From the IMG/VR virus record IMGVR_UViG_3300048580_000483, positions 1-27,095 of that record: a DNA stretch of 27,095 nt; one strand, written 5' to 3'. The position numbers were made by a program, and so were the translations under genes. Below the pieces are notes generated by a model. The model worked only from the letters and a program-made list of their open reading frames with translations, made no database searches and was not told the origin of the DNA. This DNA is from a virus. Shown here in pieces: positions 21,146 to 27,095 of this stretch (the first letter of the stretch is position 1; each line of letters begins with the position of its first letter).

Positions 21146-21303
21146 GCGAAGCTCGGCTGCAGGGCCGCTAGGAACTCACTAGGCAGGGCATCTTCCTCCA
21201 GTGGCATGAGCCGACCGGAGTAGGCCCGGCCCTGCAGCGATGGCGCCGCGGCCTGGAGGCGTGCGACGAAAGCGTTGCGGAGGAGGGTGCGGCGGCTGGT
21301 CAT
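21136..21303 (-). CDS. 55-aa small protein in the head-tail region
   Basis: ATG 21303-21301 overlaps the stop of the upstream gene (ATGA), and the frame ends at the TAG inside the late motif. The product has a basic helical start (MTSRRTLLRNAFVARLQAAA), a middle RAYSGRLMPLEEDALP and ends SFAEN. It is too short for family recognition. Overlapping start and clean position between two genes support it. It may be an assembly factor. Confidence 0.6.
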   Translation of the reverse strand: MTSRRTLLRNAFVARLQAAAPSLQGRAYSGRLMPLEEDALPSEFLAALQPSFAEN

Positions 21304-22160
21304 GGGATCGCGGAGGCTAGGGCGTTCATTAGGGCCGTGATTCGGGAGTCGAGGATGGCGAGGTCGAGAGAACGACCGATATGATAAAAAGAAACGCGGT
21401 CATTTGCGTACTGAGTTCCGTCAGGCCGTCTGAATAGATTTAGCGGCGTACTATGTAAAGAGTCACTTGTGCTAGACCAAGAACTACTGGCACCGTTGAA
21501 CCGGACGGACATCGCTGTCGCCGAAGACCGAGAAGCACCCATGAATCCAATAACGCTGTTTGCCGTCGATATTGCAATCGATGTACTAACGTTTAGCCTG
21601 GCATAAATAGCAATGTCATCTCGCGCTAGCCACGTGCCGGCATTTCCACCTAAGAGGACTCGCTGGCCGTTGCCGGCCTGAGTTGTGTAAATAGCGAGAG
21701 ATTTGTCGTTTTGAGGCTCGGCAGTGTTGTTTCTGTTGCTATCTAAGTACATCGATGCCGCATTGCCGAGTAGCCCGGTTTTTCTGTTATATCGCGGCTC
21801 GGTAAAGTTGAAGTTTGTCGGCGCCGGCCCGACCACTGGAACCAGGCACCCGCTCAGTGTGCGAGCGCCGCACAGGAAGGACATCGCCTTCGAGATGCTT
21901 GGAGCCTGCGCAATCACATTGCCGCTCACTCCCAAGATGGTGTCGGCAACAAGATCCTGTAGTACCACGTTGAACGCATCAGTTACACCCCGCTCCAGCC
22001 CCAGGGTGTTGCCGGCCGCAACATCGGCAGCAGTCACCCGGTCCAGGTAGTCCTGCACATAGGCAGGGTAAAGCAACAAACTGCCTCTTCGCCTCGGAAC
22101 AATCAGCATTCGATTGCCTCCTGCATAGGGTCCCCTGCGCCACTCATGCCGGTAGCTCAT
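21300..22160 (-). CDS. Virion protein with a conserved C-terminal helix, 286 aa
   Basis: ATG 22160 overlaps the upstream gene by 17 bp. The N-terminal part is basic (MSYRHEWRRGPYAGGNRML), the middle is helical (YVQDYLDRVTAADVAAGNTL), then comes a beta-rich part with many Ser, Asn and Arg (LLGGNAGTWLARDDIAIYARL) that looks like a concanavalin-type sandwich. It ends FYHIGRSLDLAILDSRITAL, a segment remembered from other phage virion proteins of this kind. The DNA around 21370-21790 is more A+T-rich than its neighbours. It is probably a fibre or decoration protein. Confidence 0.65.
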   Translation of the reverse strand: MSYRHEWRRGPYAGGNRMLIVPRRRGSLLLYPAYVQDYLDRVTAADVAAGNTLGLERGVTDAFNVVLQDLVADTILGVSGNVIAQAPSISKAMSFLCGARTLSGCLVPVVGPAPTNFNFTEPRYNRKTGLLGNAASMYLDSNRNNTAEPQNDKSLAIYTTQAGNGQRVLLGGNAGTWLARDDIAIYARLNVSTSIAISTANSVIGFMGASRSSATAMSVRFNGASSSWSSTSDSLHSTPLNLFRRPDGTQYANDRVSFYHIGRSLDLAILDSRITALMNALASAIP

Positions 22161-22758
22161 TGACCCAGCCCGCAGACAGGTCGAATGGCTGGCCTGCTTC
22201 GATCTGGGCCTTCAGCTCAGCAGCGCGCTCGATGTTGGCGTAGCCAGCTGCAACCAGCGACTGATGCCGCTGCAGCAGATCTACCATGGTGGCGGTTGCC
22301 GTGCCCTCCTGGTCGCGCCTGATGGCCTCTGCCAGCAGCACGGCCAGCATCGGATCCTCGTTCGAGGGATACAGCCGGGCGTTGGCCTGCAGCCGAGCGG
22401 CCTCCACCTGGTTCAGCAGTTCCTCCACGGGCCGGCGCTTCACCTCTAGCGTTTCCTCCCACGTCCCCACCGGGCCGCCAGCCTTTGGGTTGGGGTAGTC
22501 CACAGGGCCCCAGATTGCGACCTCGTAGAAGATCGCAGGGTCATACTCCCTGACTTTGGGCTCACCTTTGAGGTAGAACCGGACCTGGGTGCCGTCGTAG
22601 GGCAGGCCAAACAGGTTGGGCCAGCGAGTGCCCCCCGGGTTGGTCACCGTCTCGCCGCGCATCGGCACGAACAGATCCACGCTCTGCCCCTCCCGAGCGC
22701 CCGGCTCGTCGTAGTAGCGCACGCCGGTGTCAGGGTTGGTCTTGATGGTGTCGGTCAT
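22144..22758 (-). CDS. Hypothetical virion-module protein, 204 aa
   Basis: ATG 22758 lies two bases after the upstream stop. The product starts with a Tyr/Asp/Pro-rich part (TGVRYYDEPGAREGQ), then strand-rich DLFVPMRGETVTNPGGTRWPN, and a helical second half (VEELLNQVEAARLQANARLY, ERAAELKAQIEAGQPFDLSAGW). Presence between two fibre-like genes suggests a fibre assembly or accessory role. No known domain was recognised. Confidence 0.6.
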   Translation of the reverse strand: MTDTIKTNPDTGVRYYDEPGAREGQSVDLFVPMRGETVTNPGGTRWPNLFGLPYDGTQVRFYLKGEPKVREYDPAIFYEVAIWGPVDYPNPKAGGPVGTWEETLEVKRRPVEELLNQVEAARLQANARLYPSNEDPMLAVLLAEAIRRDQEGTATATMVDLLQRHQSLVAAGYANIERAAELKAQIEAGQPFDLSAGWVNELPA

Positions 22759-22760
22759 GG

Positions 22761-24050
22761 TCAGACAGGGGAGCGGGTGAAGATGAATTGAGCGAAGAGG
22801 CCCTGGGCGCCAGTGCCGACGCCCAGCAGGTCGACGCCGACCCGATCACCAGCGGCAAAGGTGCCGCCAGTGATCGTGCCGCTGACATCTACCAGACTGG
22901 CGCTGGCGGCCAGCGTGGCGTTGCCGGTCAGCACCGAAATCTTGGTGCCGGCGGCTGTGCGCTTGTAGGCGTTGAAGGTGCTGGAGCTGCTACCGGTGTT
23001 GTCGATGTGGCTGCCGAACCTCACTGCCGTCAGGGTGAACGATCCAGACGGCACCGGCACCGGCACCTCGGCGTAGTTGGTGCCAGCGGTCGCAGTCTCG
23101 CCCTTGTTGCTGATCACCAAAACTAGGCCGTCACCAATGCTCGGCAGGCTCACCGTCTGACTCGGCGCGTCGTAGGACAGGGGTGCGGTGGCGTTGATGA
23201 CGACTGGTGGTAGAGCATGAGCGTGATCCGCTCGCGCCGCCTCGCTTGACGTTCCTGGCGCAGCTGTCGCCGCCAGGTTTGCCGGCGTGGTGCTTCCCAC
23301 CGCGAGGTTACTGGTGCCGGCGCCAATCGCCGTCCGGGCTGCCGCTGGGTCGGCGACCGTCAGCAGGCCCCGCCCGAATGACGCTGTGGCGAGCGCAGCT
23401 ATTGCCGTTAGGTCGGCGTCGAGCGGTTGGGCTCCGACGTCGCCGGGTGTCAGGGTGTGATTCTTCCAGAGGCCATCGGCAGCCCGGCGCAGCACCTGCC
23501 CCTCGGCAGCAGAGCTGATCAGAACATCGTGCAGCTCATCCAGCTCCTGCCCGTTGATGACGTTGATGTAGAGGATCCCTGCAGTGCCGGCAGCCTGCTT
23601 GACGCAGAAGCCGAAAAACACGCCATGCGCCGGCTGTGTGGGGCGTGTGTTGGTGAGCTGCCCGGTGGTCTCGCTCAGCCACACCGCGGCGCCCTCGGTG
23701 AGCGTGGAGGTGTTGATGCCGGTGAGGATGCCGTGGGTGCGGACCATGCAGTCCGCGTTGTTGTTCACCGTCGCGACAACCAGGCCCAGCGAGCGGGCAG
23801 CGGTCGCTTCCGAGGAGGCGTCCGCAAGGGCCACCGTCGGTTTGGTGCCAGAGCTGCTGACGATGTAGACCGGTGCGCCTGCGGTTAGACCTACGCCGCT
23901 GTTGTTGCGGCACTCCACATCGGACGGGATCGCCTGGCCTGGTTGGAGAGAGGCGGCGATAGCGGCTTCGAGGACGTTGAGGTTACCGTCGTGCTCGGCC
24001 GCTGTCAGCGGGGTGCCCTTGATGAGCCTGCGGATCAGTGCTAGCGGCAT
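22761..24050 (-). CDS. Fibre-type protein, 429 aa
   Basis: The N-terminus MPLALIRRLIKGTPLTAAEHDGN holds the KG-x-PLT-x2-E-x-D-x-N pattern of phage fibre proteins. It continues with DVLISSAAEGQVLRRAADGLWKN and GTSSEAARADHAH, repeats usual in tail or head fibres, with beta-rich ends (SFTLTAVRFGSHID, GRFDRVGVD-like strands). Its place after the capsid and decoration genes, away from the tail tip genes, fits a head fibre or a displaced tail fibre. ATG 24050 lies 19 nt from the late motif at 24070-24080, with AAGGAGAG as ribosome site. Confidence 0.7.
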   Translation of the reverse strand: MPLALIRRLIKGTPLTAAEHDGNLNVLEAAIAASLQPGQAIPSDVECRNNSGVGLTAGAPVYIVSSSGTKPTVALADASSEATAARSLGLVVATVNNNADCMVRTHGILTGINTSTLTEGAAVWLSETTGQLTNTRPTQPAHGVFFGFCVKQAAGTAGILYINVINGQELDELHDVLISSAAEGQVLRRAADGLWKNHTLTPGDVGAQPLDADLTAIAALATASFGRGLLTVADPAAARTAIGAGTSNLAVGSTTPANLAATAAPGTSSEAARADHAHALPPVVINATAPLSYDAPSQTVSLPSIGDGLVLVISNKGETATAGTNYAEVPVPVPSGSFTLTAVRFGSHIDNTGSSSSTFNAYKRTAAGTKISVLTGNATLAASASLVDVSGTITGGTFAAGDRVGVDLLGVGTGAQGLFAQFIFTRSPV

Positions 24051-24180
24051 CGGACAGGCTCTCCTTGCTCCTAGTTTTCCGCGGGCTGGGGGGTGGTGGG
24101 GACGCCGGAGCGGGGGTACTGCGGCCTGTGACCGCGGCGGCTTCTTGGGCGCGTAGGCGCCGGAAGGTCATCATGCCCAT
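23983..24180 (-). CDS. Possible small basic protein, 65 aa, overlapping the fibre gene
   Basis: ATG 24180 opens a frame MGMMTFRRLRAQEAAAVTG followed by a Pro-rich segment, then runs through the late motif and 68 bases into the fibre gene. The stretch 24081-24180 has no other gene. The overlap and lack of a stop before the motif make it uncertain. It might be a short protein truncated in nature or noise. A 40-codon frame ending EN-stop at the motif has no start codon. Confidence 0.3.
   Translation of the reverse strand: MGMMTFRRLRAQEAAAVTGRSTPAPASPPPPSPRKTRSKESLSDAASTDPQAHQGHPADSGRARR
24070..24080 (-). promoter_or_regulatory. Late motif GGAAAACTAGG for the fibre gene
   Basis: Exact consensus copy on the minus strand, 19 nt before ATG 24050. 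A terminator lies upstream at 24202-24225, so this may restart transcription after the capsid genes. Confidence 0.65.
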
Positions 24181-24201
24181 GGGCTATCCACTCGGAAGAA
24201 G

Positions 24202-24260
24202 AAAAAGCCCCGCGGGAAGCGGGGCCAGGGTGTGATGGAGAGCGCGAAACGCTCCCATCA
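24202..24260 (-). terminator. Tandem-hairpin terminator after the decoration gene
   Basis: On the minus strand the stop codon region forms TGATGG-GAGCG hairpin (24260-24233, one bulge), then GCCCCGC-TTCCC-GCGGGGC (24225-24207, seven pairs), followed by TTTTTCTTCTT (24206-24196). This is a standard intrinsic terminator placed after the capsid and decoration genes. Confidence 0.75.
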
Positions 24261-24665
24261 CGCGGCGGCAGCGGCGACGGAGCCGAGGCCGTAGAGGGTG
24301 ATGGCGGGGGTGGTAACGCCGGTGACGCGGCCGAGGAAGACCTTGGAGGCGTTCTGGGCCACGGTGGCGACGCCCGACACGGTTACGCCGTCGCCGCCTG
24401 CGAAGGTGATGGTGTTGGCGCCCGCGGAGGCGTTGATGACCACGACCTGGAAGGTGGTGCCGATCTCGCAGTCGCCGCCGATGGCGGAGACGATCGCGGT
24501 GGCGCTGGCGGTGGTGTAGGTGGCGGCGGCGGTGGGAACGCCGCGGATGATGACGTTGTAGCTGTTGGCCGTGCTGAGGGTGGCGGTGGCCGTGGGCTCA
24601 GCCAGTTTCATCTGGCTGGGAATCAGGCCGCCGGGGATGTCGCCCAGCTCGAAGAGGGAAGCCAT
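24258..24665 (-). CDS. Capsid decoration or head fibre protein, 135 aa
   Basis: ATG 24665 follows the capsid gene after a 76-nt gap holding a hairpin. The product begins MASLFELGDIPGGLIPSQMK, then beta strands rich in Ala, Thr and Val (ATYTTASATAIVSAIGG, NTITFAGGDGVTVSGVATVA), ending AVAAAAA-like. Such small beta proteins downstream of the capsid gene commonly cement the shell. The intrinsic terminator at its end is typical of highly expressed capsid genes. Assignment by position and composition. Confidence 0.7.
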   Translation of the reverse strand: MASLFELGDIPGGLIPSQMKLAEPTATATLSTANSYNVIIRGVPTAAATYTTASATAIVSAIGGDCEIGTTFQVVVINASAGANTITFAGGDGVTVSGVATVAQNASKVFLGRVTGVTTPAITLYGLGSVAAAAA

Positions 24666-24691
24666 GGGTGGGTCCTAGTGGAAAGGAGGGT

Positions 24692-24712
24692 GCCCCGCCG
24701 CGGTGGCGGGGC
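24692..24712 (-). other. Eight-bp GC hairpin between capsid and decoration genes
   Basis: GCCCCGCC (24692-24699) and GGCGGGGC (24705-24712) flank a five-base loop. No T-tract follows on the minus strand, so it may be an mRNA stability element or processing site rather than a terminator. Confidence 0.5.
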
Positions 24713-24741
24713 TGTTACCGGCGAGGGCGCTAGCCCGAGCC

Positions 24742-25797
24742 TCAGTCGAAGGAGCTGGTGACGGTGAGGCGAACGATTCCGATGTTCTCGGTCTCGAACA
24801 CCTTTTCCCAGTTGGTGGCGGTGGCGAGGGTCTCGCGGGTGGGGTTGACGGTGCCCTTGTAACGGGAGCCGAGGGGGTGGTAGGCGTTGTGCCAGTCCAC
24901 GGACATCGCGCTCGACTTGGCGAGGATGTCGCGGTCGGTCTCAGAGCGCAGGGCGGCCTGTTGGCCGGTGCCCACGGCGCCGGTCGCCATGACGTAGCAG
25001 GCGTACTTGGTGGATGAGCCGCTGCCGGAGGTGGGGAGATCCTTGGAGCGGATCACGCGCATCCCCATGTAGAAGGGGACCGCGAGGTTGGCGGTGTAGG
25101 CCGCCGCGATGGAGCCGCCGAAGGCGTTGAGGGCCTGGATGCTGCCGGCGGCCACCGTGGAGGCGGTGACGCGGGCATCGGTGGCGGTCACGAAGTCGAT
25201 CGCCTTGCGCTCCTTGAGGTCGGCGTAGACCTTGGGGGGCATGACGATGGCGCCGAGTTTGTCGGCGTCCTCGTTGAGGATGACTTCGGCGGCGGCGATT
25301 TGGCGGGGGCCGAGGTTGGTTTCGCCCGACCCACTCGCATCGACGCAGAGGTCTGCGAAGGCGGCGCCGGTGTTGGAGCTGCCGAGGGCACCGAACACGC
25401 CGTTCAGCGTGGCGATGAGGTCCTTCTGTTGCTGGTTGGCGATGTAGTCGGCGACCTTGGTGCCGATGGCGCCCATGGCGTCGGAGCCGGCGGCCATGCT
25501 GGCGAGGTCGCGGGCTTCCCACGCACGGCCCCGGTGGAGGATCACGCCGACCTGTTTGTCGGCGCTGATCTTGCCGGGGGTGAGGCTGGTGGTGTCGGTC
25601 AGGCGCTCGGCGTCACCGTCGAGGTTGGCCTTCCAGTTGGGGATGTTGACGGTATCGCCACCCTCGGTGGCGTTGAGGGCGTCGAGGGCGGTAACCACGC
25701 CCGACATCAGGAAACTGTTGCGGACGGTGGAAGCCTCGATGAGGTACGGCGTAAAAATCTCGGGGATGATTACGTCGCTGCGCAGGACAGCAGCCAT
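24742..25797 (-). CDS. Major capsid protein, HK97 fold, 351 aa
   Basis: Forms the phage shell. The N-terminus VIIPEIFTPYLIEASTVRNS and the following SGVVTALDAL, GGDTVNIPNW are typical of phage coat proteins of the P22/Mu-like kind. Further on come GVILHRGRAWEARDLAS, QKDLIATLNGVFG, VMPPKVYADLK and AVPFYMGMRVIRSKD, the last resembling the axial-domain part of HK97-fold proteins. Length is normal. It follows a scaffold gene and precedes a decoration gene and fibre. No late motif is seen directly before it, so it is probably read from the scaffold promoter. Confidence 0.85.
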   Translation of the reverse strand: MAAVLRSDVIIPEIFTPYLIEASTVRNSFLMSGVVTALDALNATEGGDTVNIPNWKANLDGDAERLTDTTSLTPGKISADKQVGVILHRGRAWEARDLASMAAGSDAMGAIGTKVADYIANQQQKDLIATLNGVFGALGSSNTGAAFADLCVDASGSGETNLGPRQIAAAEVILNEDADKLGAIVMPPKVYADLKERKAIDFVTATDARVTASTVAAGSIQALNAFGGSIAAAYTANLAVPFYMGMRVIRSKDLPTSGSGSSTKYACYVMATGAVGTGQQAALRSETDRDILAKSSAMSVDWHNAYHPLGSRYKGTVNPTRETLATATNWEKVFETENIGIVRLTVTSSFD

Positions 25798-25831
25798 GGC
25801 TGGATCTCAGGGGTTGTGGTGGGCGTACCGC

Positions 25832-26566
25832 TCAGCCTCGGGAGGCTTCAGCTTTGTAGCGATCGTGGAGAGCGCGGTCCTCGGTGTAGAGGCGAGCGAT
25901 CTCGTCGAGGTTCGGCGGGGACTGGAGGTAGGGGTTGGCCGCGGGGGCGGTGCCGGTGGGCACCGTGGGGGCGGTTCCCATTCCCCGGGCGCCGGTGGCT
26001 TTGAAGTGGTGGTCCCACCCGGAGTCCGGGGCGCGGAGGCGCGTCAGGTACTCGGAGAGGGGGACTTCGATGCCGCCGGTGATGACTGCGGGCTTTCCAC
26101 CTACCTCGGTGAGGTTGGATTTGAGGAGGTCGAGGAGTTGCTCGGGGCTGCGAGCGTCAGCTTGGCCGATCTCAACGAGGGCTCGGGAGACGAGTTTCTC
26201 GGCGGCGTTGGCTTGGCGCACGGCGTCAAGTTCGGCCCTGAGGTCTGCAAGTTGGCGTTCGAGCTGGAGGTTGGTTTCCTTGGCCTCTTCCCAGAGTCGT
26301 TTGTACTCGCCGGAGTCGGCCAGCTTTTGGGTCTGGCCGTCTTTGAGCTGGGCCTGCGTCGCACGGAGCGACTCTTCCAGTTCTTGGAGGCGGGCGTTGA
26401 GGGCGGCGTTTTTCTCGCCGGCTCGCTGCTTGTCGCTGGTGACGAGTTCGAGTTTCGCCCGGAGGCGGGCAAGCTCGTCGGAAGAGTTGCCGGGTGCGTC
26501 GGGTGAGGGCATCGCGGATGCACTCGATTCCTCCACGGGAGGAACCCCGTTGACTTGTTCAGCCAC
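25832..26566 (-). CDS. Capsid scaffolding protein, 244 aa
   Basis: Residues about 30-130 form a coiled coil rich in Glu, Lys, Leu and Gln (LARLRAKLELVTSDKQRAGE, LEESLRATQAQLKDGQ), followed by a Pro/Gly-rich spacer and a helical end (NLDEIARLYTEDRALHDRYK). This layout and its position before the capsid gene are typical of phage scaffolds that guide capsid assembly and then leave. The GTG start 26566 lies 21 nt from the late motif at 26588-26598. The capsid gene begins 34 bases after its stop. Confidence 0.8.
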   Translation of the reverse strand: MAEQVNGVPPVEESSASAMPSPDAPGNSSDELARLRAKLELVTSDKQRAGEKNAALNARLQELEESLRATQAQLKDGQTQKLADSGEYKRLWEEAKETNLQLERQLADLRAELDAVRQANAAEKLVSRALVEIGQADARSPEQLLDLLKSNLTEVGGKPAVITGGIEVPLSEYLTRLRAPDSGWDHHFKATGARGMGTAPTVPTGTAPAANPYLQSPPNLDEIARLYTEDRALHDRYKAEASRG

Positions 26567-26587
26567 GCGGTTAAGTGAGGGTACACT

Positions 26588-26598
26588 CCTAGTTTGCC
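26588..26598 (-). promoter_or_regulatory. Late motif GGCAAACTAGG for scaffold and capsid
   Basis: Minus strand copy, 21 nt before GTG 26566, in the gap after the head protein stop at 26628. It would drive scaffold, capsid and decoration genes until the terminator near 24202. Confidence 0.6.
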
Positions 26599-26627
26599 GA
26601 GTCGCGATCTACTTGGGCGGGCAAACG

Positions 26628-27095
26628 TTAGCCCCACACGGGGATAGGAATGCAGCGACAAAGGGGGTGGAGAGGTGGCGGGCCGTGGGGAAAGTCTTCG
26701 GGGGTGGCCGCGAGCGTCTTATGCAGAGGGCGGCAGATTGGGCAGGTGTCGGGGTCGAGGATTGCGTTCCATCGCCAGGCGCGGGGTGGCGGGTCGGCGA
26801 GGGCGGCGGCTTCGGTTTGGACGGAGGGGACGAGCGACCAGAGAAGGGCGGAGTTGGTGGCGCGGAGGCGTTCCACCCAGGCGTTGGCAACGGTGCCTTT
26901 GCGGATGGCGGGGCCGGCGTTTGTGGTGGTGAGGAGGAGGGAGGCGAGGCGGTCGTTGGGCTCGTCGCGGAGGATGGCGGCCTGGACGGTAGTGTCCAGT
27001 AAGCGCTCCATCTGGAGGGTTAGTGGAGAGATGCCGTTGGGGGAGGGGGAGAGGAGGGCGCTGGCGGAGCGGTTGAGGATGGTGGCGCTGGTGAG
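26628..27095 (-). CDS. SPP1 gp7-like head morphogenesis protein, C-terminal part (cut by the right edge)
   Basis: The frame is open from the right edge (155 residues visible). The C-terminus has the family signature: CPICRPLHKTL, then DFPHGPPPLHPLCRCIPIP, with Cys pairs and the PPLHPxCRC ending of SPP1 gp7 / Mu gpF-type proteins, which join the capsid portal region and aid DNA packaging or ejection. The upstream part is helical (SATILNRSASALL). An internal ATG at 27011 is probably not the true start because the frame continues upstream. Genes for portal and terminase are expected beyond the edge. Confidence 0.85.
   Translation of the reverse strand, partial: LTSATILNRSASALLSPSPNGISPLTLQMERLLDTTVQAAILRDEPNDRLASLLLTTTNAGPAIRKGTVANAWVERLRATNSALLWSLVPSVQTEAAALADPPPRAWRWNAILDPDTCPICRPLHKTLAATPEDFPHGPPPLHPLCRCIPIPVWG

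Noticed and set aside
23117-23127. CCAAAACTAGG on the + strand inside the fibre gene
   Set aside because: Faces antisense, only a seven-codon frame follows at the wrong spacing; 9 of 11 match likely chance.
24674-24679. ACTAGG core before the decoration gene
   Set aside because: Only about half of the motif matches and the spacing to ATG 24665 is 8 nt, outside the range of the others.
1-27095. tRNA, rRNA, CRISPR array, integrase or IS element
   Set aside because: No clover-leaf sequence, regular spacer array or transposase/integrase motif was recognised on either strand.

Overview
The window reads as about 27 kb of a high-GC, long-tailed (siphovirus-type) phage or prophage, most probably of a unicellular cyanobacterium. 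The host guess is an inference. It rests on a cyanobacterial-style RpoD-like sigma factor, a small protein resembling the phycobilisome-degradation factor NblA, and ThyX plus a family A DNA polymerase. Both ends are cut inside genes. No integrase, tRNA, rRNA, IS element or CRISPR array was found.

Layout: bases 1-5855 (+ strand) form the replication and regulation arm. It holds the 3' end of a gene carrying a five-copy alternating inverted-repeat array (candidate origin), several small unknown genes, a family A DNA polymerase with 3'-5' exonuclease, a small ribbon-helix-helix-like protein, a zinc-ribbon protein, ThyX and a full-length sigma-70 factor. The arm meets the late arm tail to tail; the last genes overlap by 83 bp.

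Bases 27095-5773 (- strand, so read right to left) form the virion and lysis arm: SPP1 gp7-like head protein (cut by the edge), scaffold, major capsid protein, decoration protein, fibre genes, head-tail connector, a second short sigma factor lacking region 4, major tail protein, tape measure, tail tip and fibre proteins, a pair of genes joined by a -1 frameshift, a tail-region protein, lysis genes (two small membrane proteins and a lysozyme-peptidase fusion) and the NblA-like gene. Two head-tail/tail-completion genes (17894-18789) are inverted relative to this arm.

The most interesting signal is an 11-bp motif, GGNAAACTAGG, just upstream of ten late genes and always pointing at the gene. In six cases exactly 23 nt separate motif and start codon (one after correcting the annotated start); the others are 19-22 nt. 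The inverted cassette has its own outward-facing copy, forming a divergent pair. No shared -35 sequence is seen. Together with the region-4-less sigma factor inside the late arm, this suggests a T4-gp55-like late transcription switch: a dedicated sigma reading a -10-type element only. Other points of note are the A AAA AAG slippery site that is the only way to express a 216-codon frame, and the DNA-level repeats at the left edge.
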